Below, in pieces: positions 26,101-34,861 of a stretch of DNA of 50,720 bases. Numbering within the stretch: position 1 is the stretch's first letter; every line of letters starts with the position of its first letter. This DNA is from Oligoflexia bacterium. GTDB lineage: Bacteria; Bdellovibrionota; Bacteriovoracia; Bacteriovoracales; Bacteriovoracaceae. Location of the stretch: the NCBI GenBank assembly GCA_015231955.1, contig JADGAN010000038.1:1-50720 (forward strand). Reading direction: 5' to 3'. The position numbers and the translations under genes are program-made. Under the pieces are notes generated by a model that saw only the letters and a program-made list of their open reading frames with translations, had not been told where the DNA came from and searched no databases.

Positions 26101-29100
26101 GTAGGAGAGCGCTGACCACTTTCCTAGAATATCGCTGTACGCTTGCATTTTGCCGGCAGCTACATGCTTATCGAGAGCAAGTGTGGCCGCTGGGGGCAGG
26201 ATTGCATCCTCAGCAGCAACACCACCACCATAGAGGAGGTAGCTGGTGTGTCCCATGGCATTGGAGTATTTCACAGGGAAAGTTCCGGTAGCACTATCAA
26301 AGGCCACGCTCTCCACTTTTCCGAGGGAGTCACTGCTGCCGATACGATTGCCAAAGCGATCATAATCGTAGTGAAGAGTGTAATATTTGGGAGCAGCACT
26401 AATCTTGTTGGCCACAGCACTAGGTAGCTCGCTATGATCGTAGAGAGGCAAAATCAGCGTCTTGCTCTCCAGGAGTTTACCGTGTTGTGGATAGTAGGTA
26501 TAGAGCTGCTCTTTTAGTAAGTTTTCTTGACCGTCGTAGGTGCTCACACTACTTGGTTTATCAAAAATTCCTAACCTTGTTGCCAGCGCCGCTCGCGATT
26601 CATCATAGTCATAGCGCACTTCCGTGGTGACTGCAGGGATGGTTACTTGGCCCATGCCTGTAATGCCCGATTTTTCATGGCGAATACGGTGAGGGTAGTT
26701 GTAGCTATCGTATTCGCTATAGCTGGTTTTGCTAATCGCTGGAGCAGCAGTCGTGGAAGTAACATCATAAATTTTTTGCTCGCTACTATTTTGTTGCAGA
26801 TAATAGGACGATGCTTTTGCCACCACCGACCAGTGTTCCTCCAAGCTTTCAAGTAGGGTGCCTTTCTTGGGTAAATCTTGCTCTTTCGCATACCTACTTA
26901 AGCTGTGAAGAGTGGCAGATCCAGTGTTTACTCTGGAGGAGTTGTTCACCTCTTTGGCGTAAGTGCCGTTGGGAGTAAAGCTATAAATTTTTTTAGATTG
27001 CAATTTTCCTGCAAGTTTTCTTGCTAGTGCAGGTGTAGGTCCTTCGCCGCTGCTTTCGCCAGTGTAGTAGATTTCACTGCTATAAAGACTTCTCTGGGTC
27101 ATGCCTTCCTTGCGTGATTCATCTCCATAACTAATGTGTTCGACACTAGCAAAACCAATAAAGCGTTTATCAATGGGATCGTAGTAGGGGCGATGGTATA
27201 AAATCTCTTCCACTCCTGCATCGAGGCGTACCAGGCCTTCGCGTTTTTCCGAGGTAACAATCTGTTTGGCCACGACGACAGGAAAGTGTACAGTGCTGGT
27301 GTTGGGGCCAACCAGACCACGTTTACGATCCCGTAAAAGCTCGTCGGTAGAGGTTGAGTAACGAATATCGTAGCGTAATCCACTAGAGTACTCGAGTGTG
27401 GTTAGTAAGTTTGCCTTCACTAACTGCTCTTGGCCCATGCGATTAAAATCGATTACTACCACTGGGAGCACCTCCCTTCCTGATGCCTCTTGAAAGACGA
27501 TAATCTCACTTTGGCCATCACCATCAAGATCGCTGGTGCGACTTTTAAAAGCTTTTTCATTATTACCCACTTGAATGCGTGAGTTGAGCTGCAAGGTGAG
27601 CGGGGTATTGGAAAAACTGCCATCACCAAGACCAGTCCACACTTTCAATTGATCAACTTTATCACCCATATTGGCAAAATCGACAATGCCATCACCGTTA
27701 ACGTCGAGGTACCACATGGTTTCGATGTTATCTTTTTCGCTAAGTCCATTGACTTGAATAAAATAACCTTGGTCACAGATGGGATTTGTAAGTTCTGCAT
27801 GTCCAAAGAGTAGTGCTGAAGGGTCGCTGCTATAGATATTGCCTTTGTTCTCATAAACACAAAATCCGCGTTTGGCCGGGCGAATATCAATGAGATCGGG
27901 AAGACGGTCACCATTGATGTCGACAAGGCGAATATTTTTTTGGGAAAGCAACTTATTTTGAGTGGAGGCAAAGGGAAATTTTTTCTCCATTTTTCCAAAG
28001 CGCACGAGGTAGCTGCCATCGCTTTTTTTGCTAGTGAGATTTAAGTAAACTACAAATTTAGTCTCACCGGAGCTGCCTTGAATGGTGGTGATGATATCAG
28101 AGAGTCCATCCATATTTAAGTCAGTAAATTGGCCTTGGCCTTTATCAAAGAGATCGGGATCGATGGAAGGGAGCGCGACCGCTTTTCCAATGTGAGCAAA
28201 CTCGCCCTTGGCATCGCCTACATAGACGTGCGCCTCATTTTTACCGATTTCGACAAAGTCGACGTAACCATCGCCGTTTATATCTGCAAAGTGAAAACGA
28301 TTATCCGCCATCAGGGGGTCGATTTGGCGACTAGCACCCTCTGCTTGTGTTCGCTGTAGTGACCATCGCTTGCTATTTTTAAAGGAGTTGTCGTAGTCAC
28401 CGCTGCCAAAAAAGATGTTGGTCTCTTTACCAGGAGTACTTTGCACAATATCCACCAGTGAATCCATGTTGAGATCGGCAAGCTCAAAGTATTGCGCGGG
28501 AACATCTTTGGCCCAGTCCATAGCAGGAGCAGGATAGATTAGATCGCGCTGACTAAGATCGGCCTTGGTCCAGGAGGAGTAAGCAACTTTAATATCTGCT
28601 TCGCGAAGAGTGTTATCGCTAACCACAGTATCGTTACCGTAACGGTAGATCAAATGCAACTGATCGAGGATGTTGAGGGAGTTGCTGTCGAGTGCAGGGA
28701 GAGCGTCTTTTTTTGCCTTTTCTAAACACGCCTTATCTGCACGCACGGTGAGTTCATCGCTACTGCTAGAGCGACCGATATAGGCCAAACACCACTGAGC
28801 GTGAACAGCTCCTTTGTAGAGTGCCGTCATCTTCGAAAAGAGTTTATTGTTGCTTTGGCGATAAGACTTTTGATAGCTCACCAAGCTTCCCTTGGTATCG
28901 ATGAGGTCAAATCGATACTCGCTAGCACCACCTGCAAAGAGTACGCGCTTTAAGTAGGAGCGTCCGCCAATCACTTCGTATTGGTAGCGGATGGCCTCAC
29001 GGGCGGGATTGACGCTAATGACGAGTGGCCACTTGCTGACGAAGGGGGCAGATCCAGAACCAGAACCAGATCCAAAATCACCCTCAGCAACTCCAGCATC

Positions 29101-29712
29101 TCCCGAATAATAGCTTCTCATCCCACTGGGGTCGCGCACTTCAAAACCACTGCTTAAACTGATCTGCTCTTGCTCTCCAGAAAGGCCCATAAAAGTTACA
29201 GTAAAAGCTTTCGAGTGGTAGATAATTTTAGTATTGGTTTCCGACGCCTCCAACTCATAGACCAAATCGTTGCCATCGGCCGAACGCTCAAGAAAAGTTA
29301 AGCGCTCTCCACGAAAGCTGAGAGGATTAAAGAAGTCCCCATTTTTCTTGAAACCGCGAATGGCGGAGCCTTTGTCTTGATTGAACTCGATTGCAGAGCT
29401 GTTGATGGACCAGCCAATACCCATGCCACTACCGGAGTCACCGGCGTATTGACTATATTGTATTGCTAAGGATGGAGCAAAACCTCCACGCGCAGGCAGG
29501 GCCGGCAGGGGCAGTGTAAAATTGGTCGATCCGGTGTTGGCCTGGAGACCAAAGGAGCCACTCTCTTTTTGCACAGTTCCCCCGGCACTAGGAAGTGTGA
29601 TGAGTCCTTCACGGGATGCCGATTTATCTTCGGCCGCAAGTGGTAGTGTAGAAAGAGTATGGAGGAGCAGGGTGCTGCTTAACCATAGGAGTAGTTTACT
29701 TTTAGTTTTCAT
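23107..29712 (-). CDS. SpvB-VCBS-RHS protein, TcB-TcC-like fusion with hydrophobic C-terminal tail
   Basis: The 2201-residue secreted protein starts with a signal peptide (WLSSTLLLHTLSTLPLAAE). An SpvB-type domain follows (LITLPSAGGTV, then FTLPLPALPARGGFAPSLAI and GMGIGWSI). Next are about six FG-GAP/VCBS-like repeats with DxNxDGxxD calcium sites (for example DINGDGYVDFVEIG), a TcB-middle segment (LYHRPYYDPIDKRFIGF), many YD repeats, and the RHS core end (YYLNTRYYDPVLGRFITPDF, LSFVDPNG). Residues 1986-2201 form a separate tail: an Ala/Pro/Gly linker and then hydrophobic Ala-rich helices, the place where RHS proteins carry their toxin. In Tc toxins, TcB and TcC form a hollow shell holding the effector. 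It lies last in the minus-strand operon, 18 bases after the LRR gene. Confidence 0.85.
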   Translation of the reverse strand: MKTKSKLLLWLSSTLLLHTLSTLPLAAEDKSASREGLITLPSAGGTVQKESGSFGLQANTGSTNFTLPLPALPARGGFAPSLAIQYSQYAGDSGSGMGIGWSINSSAIEFNQDKGSAIRGFKKNGDFFNPLSFRGERLTFLERSADGNDLVYELEASETNTKIIYHSKAFTVTFMGLSGEQEQISLSSGFEVRDPSGMRSYYSGDAGVAEGDFGSGSGSGSAPFVSKWPLVISVNPAREAIRYQYEVIGGRSYLKRVLFAGGASEYRFDLIDTKGSLVSYQKSYRQSNNKLFSKMTALYKGAVHAQWCLAYIGRSSSSDELTVRADKACLEKAKKDALPALDSNSLNILDQLHLIYRYGNDTVVSDNTLREADIKVAYSSWTKADLSQRDLIYPAPAMDWAKDVPAQYFELADLNMDSLVDIVQSTPGKETNIFFGSGDYDNSFKNSKRWSLQRTQAEGASRQIDPLMADNRFHFADINGDGYVDFVEIGKNEAHVYVGDAKGEFAHIGKAVALPSIDPDLFDKGQGQFTDLNMDGLSDIITTIQGSSGETKFVVYLNLTSKKSDGSYLVRFGKMEKKFPFASTQNKLLSQKNIRLVDINGDRLPDLIDIRPAKRGFCVYENKGNIYSSDPSALLFGHAELTNPICDQGYFIQVNGLSEKDNIETMWYLDVNGDGIVDFANMGDKVDQLKVWTGLGDGSFSNTPLTLQLNSRIQVGNNEKAFKSRTSDLDGDGQSEIIVFQEASGREVLPVVVIDFNRMGQEQLVKANLLTTLEYSSGLRYDIRYSTSTDELLRDRKRGLVGPNTSTVHFPVVVAKQIVTSEKREGLVRLDAGVEEILYHRPYYDPIDKRFIGFASVEHISYGDESRKEGMTQRSLYSSEIYYTGESSGEGPTPALARKLAGKLQSKKIYSFTPNGTYAKEVNNSSRVNTGSATLHSLSRYAKEQDLPKKGTLLESLEEHWSVVAKASSYYLQQNSSEQKIYDVTSTTAAPAISKTSYSEYDSYNYPHRIRHEKSGITGMGQVTIPAVTTEVRYDYDESRAALATRLGIFDKPSSVSTYDGQENLLKEQLYTYYPQHGKLLESKTLILPLYDHSELPSAVANKISAAPKYYTLHYDYDRFGNRIGSSDSLGKVESVAFDSATGTFPVKYSNAMGHTSYLLYGGGVAAEDAILPPAATLALDKHVAAGKMQAYSDILGKWSALSYDSLGRRVRLWSSSGSEDRYSYKMADNFKPTMIKTSSRRYSDSDTIPAGESRWIEKLQAYNPAGEELASYENAEKGGGRVLAYSQYNRNKKEIFKWIPYTTPLTVEELFQSGEIPSPFTTENRRGYTFAYDELGRQIMKAYVSLATATGGSQELTAHKSELSEYYPWGEKYTRKYHDLFDGEVTATTYAIKRDGVVYGTVDALGHVTSYERNILGTLTAITLPGESSARLFGFNNQGKMEYQVIPGVGSFVFDFDLRGNLTHDYRLDTDGKLQHERERIYDNGNRLQKLLVDNVVRSQHWYDEYPAELPPFTEEIQGEMLAKPYGYETRTYTYDGNGLFNADVRIAYNTNGSLLMKQMVLGGEVFSERYAYTLDGLAHMKKDSFNVETHFRLGPSLKLIGAAVKLPWASSSGNQELMPIIEEISYTPEGLPETIDYRKGAKTQIAYDPQTLIMNRVQSSYEDESGYGSLRTSKALQDLEIEINTNGAINKIVDNLVSSSETSGHVNRSGEFHYNLRNELISAKRFGEEFEYEYTPAGHFQKNSEFLQREGSGSSDNNKPYSYNQMGQLISGGKVLENRYNGMGELVYTKTANNETLYGYDSAGLRVYKKVIASGKSKLSLYPLNSLVIEPSSRQTFVFIGNIRLARIEHYKKNWFYFLKDHLKSSDIVMTADGLPVEQMLYKPYGSEFDPIALSSEWKQHLSAHKEELPLERTHHRFTGQYLDDDSGLYYLNTRYYDPVLGRFITPDFFYIAEPERCVRSSIDCNLYSYAANNPLSFVDPNGQQSAPVDGEDKNAGAPAAVGSPAPSEAAADAGTGESSSADAGAIAGAPGAPAPAEEKSKERHAAPASSGISLKTSIDLVHVASAGAEVLAGAAKSAPKVVHQVAKLAKPAAVAGIVLGAYEFVAGHDIGDQFQGAADVLAGGAALLPPLTVAGQTGPVGLVGAVAYGGTSLALPPADKASGGAIGRGLGFFAEAMDSTYFGCRIGGCTAHSYRNYE

Positions 29713-29730
29713 TTATTTTTCTCCTGATTC

Positions 29731-32679
29731 CTAAAGGTGTAATGGTATGGGGAAACGGATTGGAGGGGTATCGCGAATGATTCGAAACAAGGGTAGTTTG
29801 TCATTGCAGGCACGATTCATTCCCTCTTTTAAGGCGGCATCGTTATTGATATCGGTAAGGCCAGCAACATTGTTACAAATGGCATTGCCTTTAATGTAGA
29901 GGCCGACTGCTTTTCCTTGGCCCAAATTCTCCTTGGCCCGTGTTGCAAACAGATGAAAGCCTCCTGTCTGTAGGCGAGGAAAGTGGCCACGTAAAATTTT
30001 CCAGGAGTCAGCATCGATCTTATTATTTTGCAGATTGATGATTTCCATATTGGCCGGAAGGCGCAACAGTCCTGAAGAGTTGATGTCGGTGTTGGTGAGA
30101 AACCTTCCGGTGATGAGGTTATCGTGCAGGTGTAGTACCTTTAGTGTGGAGATCTTCACAATTTCAGCAGTAGATCCCCCATTGGTGATTTTATTTTGTC
30201 CTAAGTTTAAGTAGGTAAGTGGCACTCCCTCAAAAGTGTGCTCTTTGATCTCACTAATAAGATTGTTAATGGCCAAGAGACTCTTTAGCTGTTTTAAAGC
30301 GTTGACTGGAGAGAGATCGCTAATGCGGTTATTGCTTACACTTAAAGAGGTTAACGCTTTAAAGGCGCCACCACCCAGATAGAGTGGAGTTAGATCTGAG
30401 ATATTTTTTCCAGAGAGGTCTAAACTAGTCAGGGTATTGGCCCAGGTCAAGGCAGTAGTGCAGTTTTCCGCGGCGGTACTCGGAGCAGGGTTGGCGCTAC
30501 GGAAGAGATCGTAGATCGCACTATAGGTGAGTAAGCTCTCGGCAAAAGCGCTGTGGAGGCCTGTTCTGAAGTTGGCCTTGGCCAAGATACAGATGTCCCG
30601 AAAATCTCCAAGGTGCGGTTGCAATCCATCGAGTGCAACGTTTTTAAGTTTAGGAATACTCCAAAGCGCATCAAGCTCTACCACTTGCGTATTTGCTAAT
30701 CCTAAGGAAGTGAGCGTAGGGTGATTGATCAGATGAAAAAGGTTCTTTACAGGGTTGCTGCCTGCAAAGAGAGTCACCAAGTTTGGAAGTGATTTGATGA
30801 CTTCTAGAGAGACAATTTTATTGTTGATTAAATTTAGAGTGGTCAGCTGCTTTAGGGCCGCCAGCGGAGACAAATCAACGAGGGCATTACCCATAAGGTT
30901 TAAATCTCTTAAGTAGACTAAGGAGCTAAGGGGTCTAAGCGTGCTTATCGCTTTGTTACTGAGATCAAGAGTGGTTGCACGCACTAACTTTCTATGGGCA
31001 TCAAAACAGCTATTGCTGCTGGTGGCACGAAGCATGGCCTCTACCGTTTTTTTCTCCTCAGCACTTACTAGCGTATCCGCGTCTGTTGCCATCTTACTGA
31101 GGAGGCACCAAGAGGGAAAGTCATGAATCGTAATGGTATTGCCGGCAATTTGTATGGTGGTGAGTTTACTCAATTCGCGTAGAGGGGAGATATCTTGAAG
31201 ATTATTATTACTTAAGTTTACCTCGCGTAAATCTCTTAACACTAAAAGTCCGCTTACGTCGGAGAGGGTGTTATTACTTAAATCGATCACACGAATTTGT
31301 GGGAAAAATTTTAGCGGAGTTAAATCAGAGATATCGCTATCTTTTAAATCCAAGGTGGTTTTGGTTTTTAATTCGGCTTCGGCGCCCTGACAGTTTTTAT
31401 CGCCCATCATCTTTTTAATTGTATTTGCAATCGGAGCGTTGTCATTTTTGTGGGCCATACAAAAAGCAAAAAAGGAGTTGCCATCTAAGGGGTTAGCATC
31501 CATTTCCACCTCAACAGTGGCGGGAAATCCGGAGGCCACATCGGAGCGAGAAATTTGATTGTTACTCAAATTCACTTTGCTTAACAGCTTCATGGTGTGC
31601 AGGGGAGTAGGATCGCTAATCTGGTTATTGCTAAGATCAAGGATTTTGATGCTTTCAGAGTTGGCAATGCCCTCTAAGCTTAAGTTTGTCAATTTATTAC
31701 CACTTAAGTTGAGCTTTTCCAGCGCGCCAAACGATGCAATGATTTGCGTGTCCACAATAGTGTTATTTTTAAGATCTAGCTCCTTTAAGCTTGGAAGTGC
31801 GGAGAGTGGCGTGACATCACTGATTTTGTTATCGGCCAATTTGAGCGTGACCAGCCCATTTAGTGAGGAGAGAGGAGAGAGGTCTTGGATTTTATTATTA
31901 TTTAAAATCAAGGAGATTAAATTGGTAAACACATTGAGTGGCCCAATATCGGTTAAACCACGTCCGCTTAAGTCGAGCGTTTTTAACTTCATTAAACTGT
32001 TTTCTGCTTTCTTGCATTTGCTAGCATTGCCAAGAGCGGTACTGCCTTCTGTGGTAGCACGCAGGAGTGTTTGTACCGTATACTTTTGGGCATCGGTTAA
32101 ATCACCTTTAGTACACCATTCAGTAAAACTTTTTGGTAGCTCCTCCACAGGGTTTCCGCGAAAACAACCAATGGTAAAAATATGTCCTTCGTAGAAAGGT
32201 GTGGGATCTTTTACTACGGCCTCGGCAGGCGATAAATTAAGAGATAAAATCAACTCCTCACAACCAGCAATGTAGATGTCGTTAGGATGTGTGTTTTTAA
32301 AGCGCAAATAATAGGTGTTGTCATTTTGGAATAACTCAATCTCATTGTCTGCACTTTTGGGACAGAGAAGCGGTTGCTCGTGAGGTTTGCTTGCCTCCAC
32401 ATCGTCTAGGGATACTCGCTTAAGCGAAGAGGTATCGAAGTGAAAACCTAGTCCCTCGAGCACTTGATACTCATCACTGATTGCGGAGCACTTGATGGGA
32501 TAAGCTAATCCGTGAGAGATTAGGAGAGCGTAGGAGCCGCGTTCTCCATTGGAATCCTCTAACATGACAAGGTCGACGGAGTCACTCGCCATTGTCTTCG
32601 TAATAGCAATAAGTGCTATGATAAGTGCTATGATGATACTAAAGAAGAGTAACGAATTTTTACGGGAACATGCTGACAT
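29731..32679 (-). CDS. Internalin-like leucine-rich-repeat surface protein
   Basis: The 982-residue protein has an N-terminal hydrophobic segment (signal or anchor), a Cys-containing beta domain to about residue 200, then some twenty LRRs of the internalin type (LxxLxLxxNxIxDxxPLxxL, for example LISLILNNNKIQDLSPLSSL). The LRR tract is broken into four blocks. Each block opens with a 40-60-residue helical insert starting with a Cys (FTEWC, FFAFC, FPSWC, FRDIC) and ending with another Cys before the next LxTLDLS. Such curved LRR surfaces mediate protein binding. AGGAG precedes the ATG by five bases. It sits between the beta-helix gene (52 bases upstream) and the RHS gene, so target or host recognition is a reasonable inference. 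Confidence 0.85.
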   Translation of the reverse strand: MSACSRKNSLLFFSIIIALIIALIAITKTMASDSVDLVMLEDSNGERGSYALLISHGLAYPIKCSAISDEYQVLEGLGFHFDTSSLKRVSLDDVEASKPHEQPLLCPKSADNEIELFQNDNTYYLRFKNTHPNDIYIAGCEELILSLNLSPAEAVVKDPTPFYEGHIFTIGCFRGNPVEELPKSFTEWCTKGDLTDAQKYTVQTLLRATTEGSTALGNASKCKKAENSLMKLKTLDLSGRGLTDIGPLNVFTNLISLILNNNKIQDLSPLSSLNGLVTLKLADNKISDVTPLSALPSLKELDLKNNTIVDTQIIASFGALEKLNLSGNKLTNLSLEGIANSESIKILDLSNNQISDPTPLHTMKLLSKVNLSNNQISRSDVASGFPATVEVEMDANPLDGNSFFAFCMAHKNDNAPIANTIKKMMGDKNCQGAEAELKTKTTLDLKDSDISDLTPLKFFPQIRVIDLSNNTLSDVSGLLVLRDLREVNLSNNNLQDISPLRELSKLTTIQIAGNTITIHDFPSWCLLSKMATDADTLVSAEEKKTVEAMLRATSSNSCFDAHRKLVRATTLDLSNKAISTLRPLSSLVYLRDLNLMGNALVDLSPLAALKQLTTLNLINNKIVSLEVIKSLPNLVTLFAGSNPVKNLFHLINHPTLTSLGLANTQVVELDALWSIPKLKNVALDGLQPHLGDFRDICILAKANFRTGLHSAFAESLLTYSAIYDLFRSANPAPSTAAENCTTALTWANTLTSLDLSGKNISDLTPLYLGGGAFKALTSLSVSNNRISDLSPVNALKQLKSLLAINNLISEIKEHTFEGVPLTYLNLGQNKITNGGSTAEIVKISTLKVLHLHDNLITGRFLTNTDINSSGLLRLPANMEIINLQNNKIDADSWKILRGHFPRLQTGGFHLFATRAKENLGQGKAVGLYIKGNAICNNVAGLTDINNDAALKEGMNRACNDKLPLFRIIRDTPPIRFPIPLHL

Positions 32680-32731
32680 AAGATCTCCTAAATTAGTTGT
32701 CTATATTGTGTTTTGTTTTCTTTTATTTTCT

Positions 32732-34861
32732 TTACTCGATGATCTCAAAGCTTCCTTCGCCACTAGAGAGATGAACGTTCTCACTTTGTAAATCAGTGAT
32801 GGGAAGCAGAAACTTGATACTATTTTCTTTTTGTCCAAAATAAGTGAGGTATTCAAAGCCGCTCACGGTGGAGTAGTCTACTGTAACGTTGTTACCCTTG
32901 TTCATTTTAAAGGCAACGGATGCTTTTGCTGCTGGTAAGTCTCGCTTAGGATTAACAATGCTACTCTTTTGAATCGAGATCTCACTGCGATCGAGTCGGA
33001 ACGCTGTTTGTGGTGCCAAAATCTCTCCTTGATAGAGAAGCACCGTAGTACCACTGGAGCAACGAAGTGCTTCCTCTTCAGCATCCACGCCCTGTCCATA
33101 GAGAAGCAGTCGTGTGCCCGCTGCTAAGATAGCGATGCCACTACTCTTAAAATTGCTGGCCAAGGAGTAGACCTCCGCTTTGCAACTTCTAAGACCACCA
33201 CCGTTTTGGATTTGCATTTGAGAGAGAATGGTAGAGCTATTTTGTATATCGAGTGCCAGGTCTATTTTGGGGGCACTCGTATCCTCGCTGCCAGAGTTTG
33301 TGGTAATGGTCAAATTGCTGATGGTTAACTTCTTTAAATCTTGTGCCAGGATAAGAGGAAGTTTTTTATCGAAGAGGCATACCGAGGGAGGCATTGGGGT
33401 GACTTTAAACCCTTTGGCCGCGGGAAGAATGTAGTTATTGTTGGAGCTTGCACCCAAAATTTCAATCTCTTCAAAGCCGTTACGCTCTTTTTTTCCTTCT
33501 AAAATTAATGACTCTACCACCTTGACTGCGCCCTTGATTCGTAACTCTAAACGAGTTTTCCCACGGCATTCGGCGCTGGCACGAAAGCTTAAGTTGTTTA
33601 AGCTTTGGCCATCACTAAAGGTGCGCACGCAACTGTTGCTGGCCTTTGCCGGACAACGAAAGAGTATTTTTTCTTGATCGATAACCTCGATGACGGAGTA
33701 AAGCTCTTGCAACCACTCACTGCTGGAAGTAGTAGAGGGAGTGGTTGCAGTCGCCGTAGAGGATCGTAGCCCCAGAGCACGAGTCAGCTCTTGACAGCCA
33801 TAAAATTGCAGCAATCGATTATCGCCAACACTCCAGTAATCTTCCCTTTCTCCTCGTAAATTCATCTTCTGTTGTAGTTCACGACTAGGGATCGGTTGTG
33901 GTGGCAAATCCTCGCTTAAAAGCAGGTGATCAAAACTTTTTTGAGGGCCATTACAGCTCTCCAAACAAATTTCGACAAAAGGGAATTTGGCGGTCAAATC
34001 GATAAGTTCTGGAGCAGGAGAGGCAATGTTATCGTTTGCGGCGATAGCGAAAAGTTGTTTTAACTTTTTCTCAATCGCTGCAATTTTTTCCGGGTCTCCT
34101 TCCCAGAAGAGATCAGACACTTTCTGGCCATCGATGGTGTGGATGGAGAGTAGGGAGCGGTGATTTTTACCAAGGAAATTTTCTTCGTCAAGAGCAATGT
34201 AAACTGTTTCCAATTCATCCGCGATCGCTACCTCAGCTTTGTAGAGTTTCCAAGAATTGCCACTGTTCCCACTACTGGGTGGTTGTTCACTTGGATTGCT
34301 AGTCCCTTCTCCACAGGAGAGAGGGATCTCTTGTTTTAATAGCGCGGCCGCTGGTGGTTTATTCCCGCGGAATGCTCCGCTGGTGGCAACTCTTTTACGA
34401 ATGTTGAAGGCCTCTTTTAAGCCGTTACAGCGAGAGGGAATAGAGTAAAAAGTGCCTTCCTCTTGAGGAGCTGGAGCTTGCAAGTAATATTTTTTGCTGC
34501 CATTTAAATCGGCCCACAAAGCGGTGTTCATGGGAAGATCGCTGTCAGCAGCAACGCCTGTACAAGGGATGGACAGAACTTTATCTAAGGCAAAGGTGCT
34601 AGTAAACTCCTCAAGGTCTTGAATGGTGGCAATTGCCACATTGGAAGCAAGGTTTAGCAATTTTATTGCTTCCAGCTTTTTGCAAGCTTTGAGCAGAAAC
34701 GCTTGCTGGTTAAATTGCACCACATACACCTCTTCATTGTTGTTGTCGATATATTGGCCCAAGGAGATGGTGGGTGCAGATGCCATCACCACCGTAGTGA
34801 GCGCGGTGACGATGATTAAGGATAGAGATACTAATGATATTAGTTTAATTGCTTTAGACAT
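32732..34861 (-). CDS. Secreted protein with predicted beta-helix, RHS-operon component
   Basis: About 709 residues from ATG 34861, preceded by GAGGAG at eight bases; this start lies 22 bases inside the previous gene. A signal peptide (LISLVSLSLIIVTALTTVVMA) leads a Cys-bearing N-terminal domain in which a motif of the form YY.........C..L occurs about three times (GTFYSIPSRCNGLKEAF, RLLQFYGCQELTRALGL). The C-terminal third has short periodic beta segments (LTISNLTITTNSG, LALDIQNSSTILSQMQIQNG, ISIQKSSIVN) typical of right-handed parallel beta-helices as in polysaccharide-binding or tail-spike proteins. No lyase active site was recognised. The N-terminal motif also occurs in the LRR protein next door. 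Confidence 0.65.
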   Translation of the reverse strand: MSKAIKLISLVSLSLIIVTALTTVVMASAPTISLGQYIDNNNEEVYVVQFNQQAFLLKACKKLEAIKLLNLASNVAIATIQDLEEFTSTFALDKVLSIPCTGVAADSDLPMNTALWADLNGSKKYYLQAPAPQEEGTFYSIPSRCNGLKEAFNIRKRVATSGAFRGNKPPAAALLKQEIPLSCGEGTSNPSEQPPSSGNSGNSWKLYKAEVAIADELETVYIALDEENFLGKNHRSLLSIHTIDGQKVSDLFWEGDPEKIAAIEKKLKQLFAIAANDNIASPAPELIDLTAKFPFVEICLESCNGPQKSFDHLLLSEDLPPQPIPSRELQQKMNLRGEREDYWSVGDNRLLQFYGCQELTRALGLRSSTATATTPSTTSSSEWLQELYSVIEVIDQEKILFRCPAKASNSCVRTFSDGQSLNNLSFRASAECRGKTRLELRIKGAVKVVESLILEGKKERNGFEEIEILGASSNNNYILPAAKGFKVTPMPPSVCLFDKKLPLILAQDLKKLTISNLTITTNSGSEDTSAPKIDLALDIQNSSTILSQMQIQNGGGLRSCKAEVYSLASNFKSSGIAILAAGTRLLLYGQGVDAEEEALRCSSGTTVLLYQGEILAPQTAFRLDRSEISIQKSSIVNPKRDLPAAKASVAFKMNKGNNVTVDYSTVSGFEYLTYFGQKENSIKFLLPITDLQSENVHLSSGEGSFEIIE

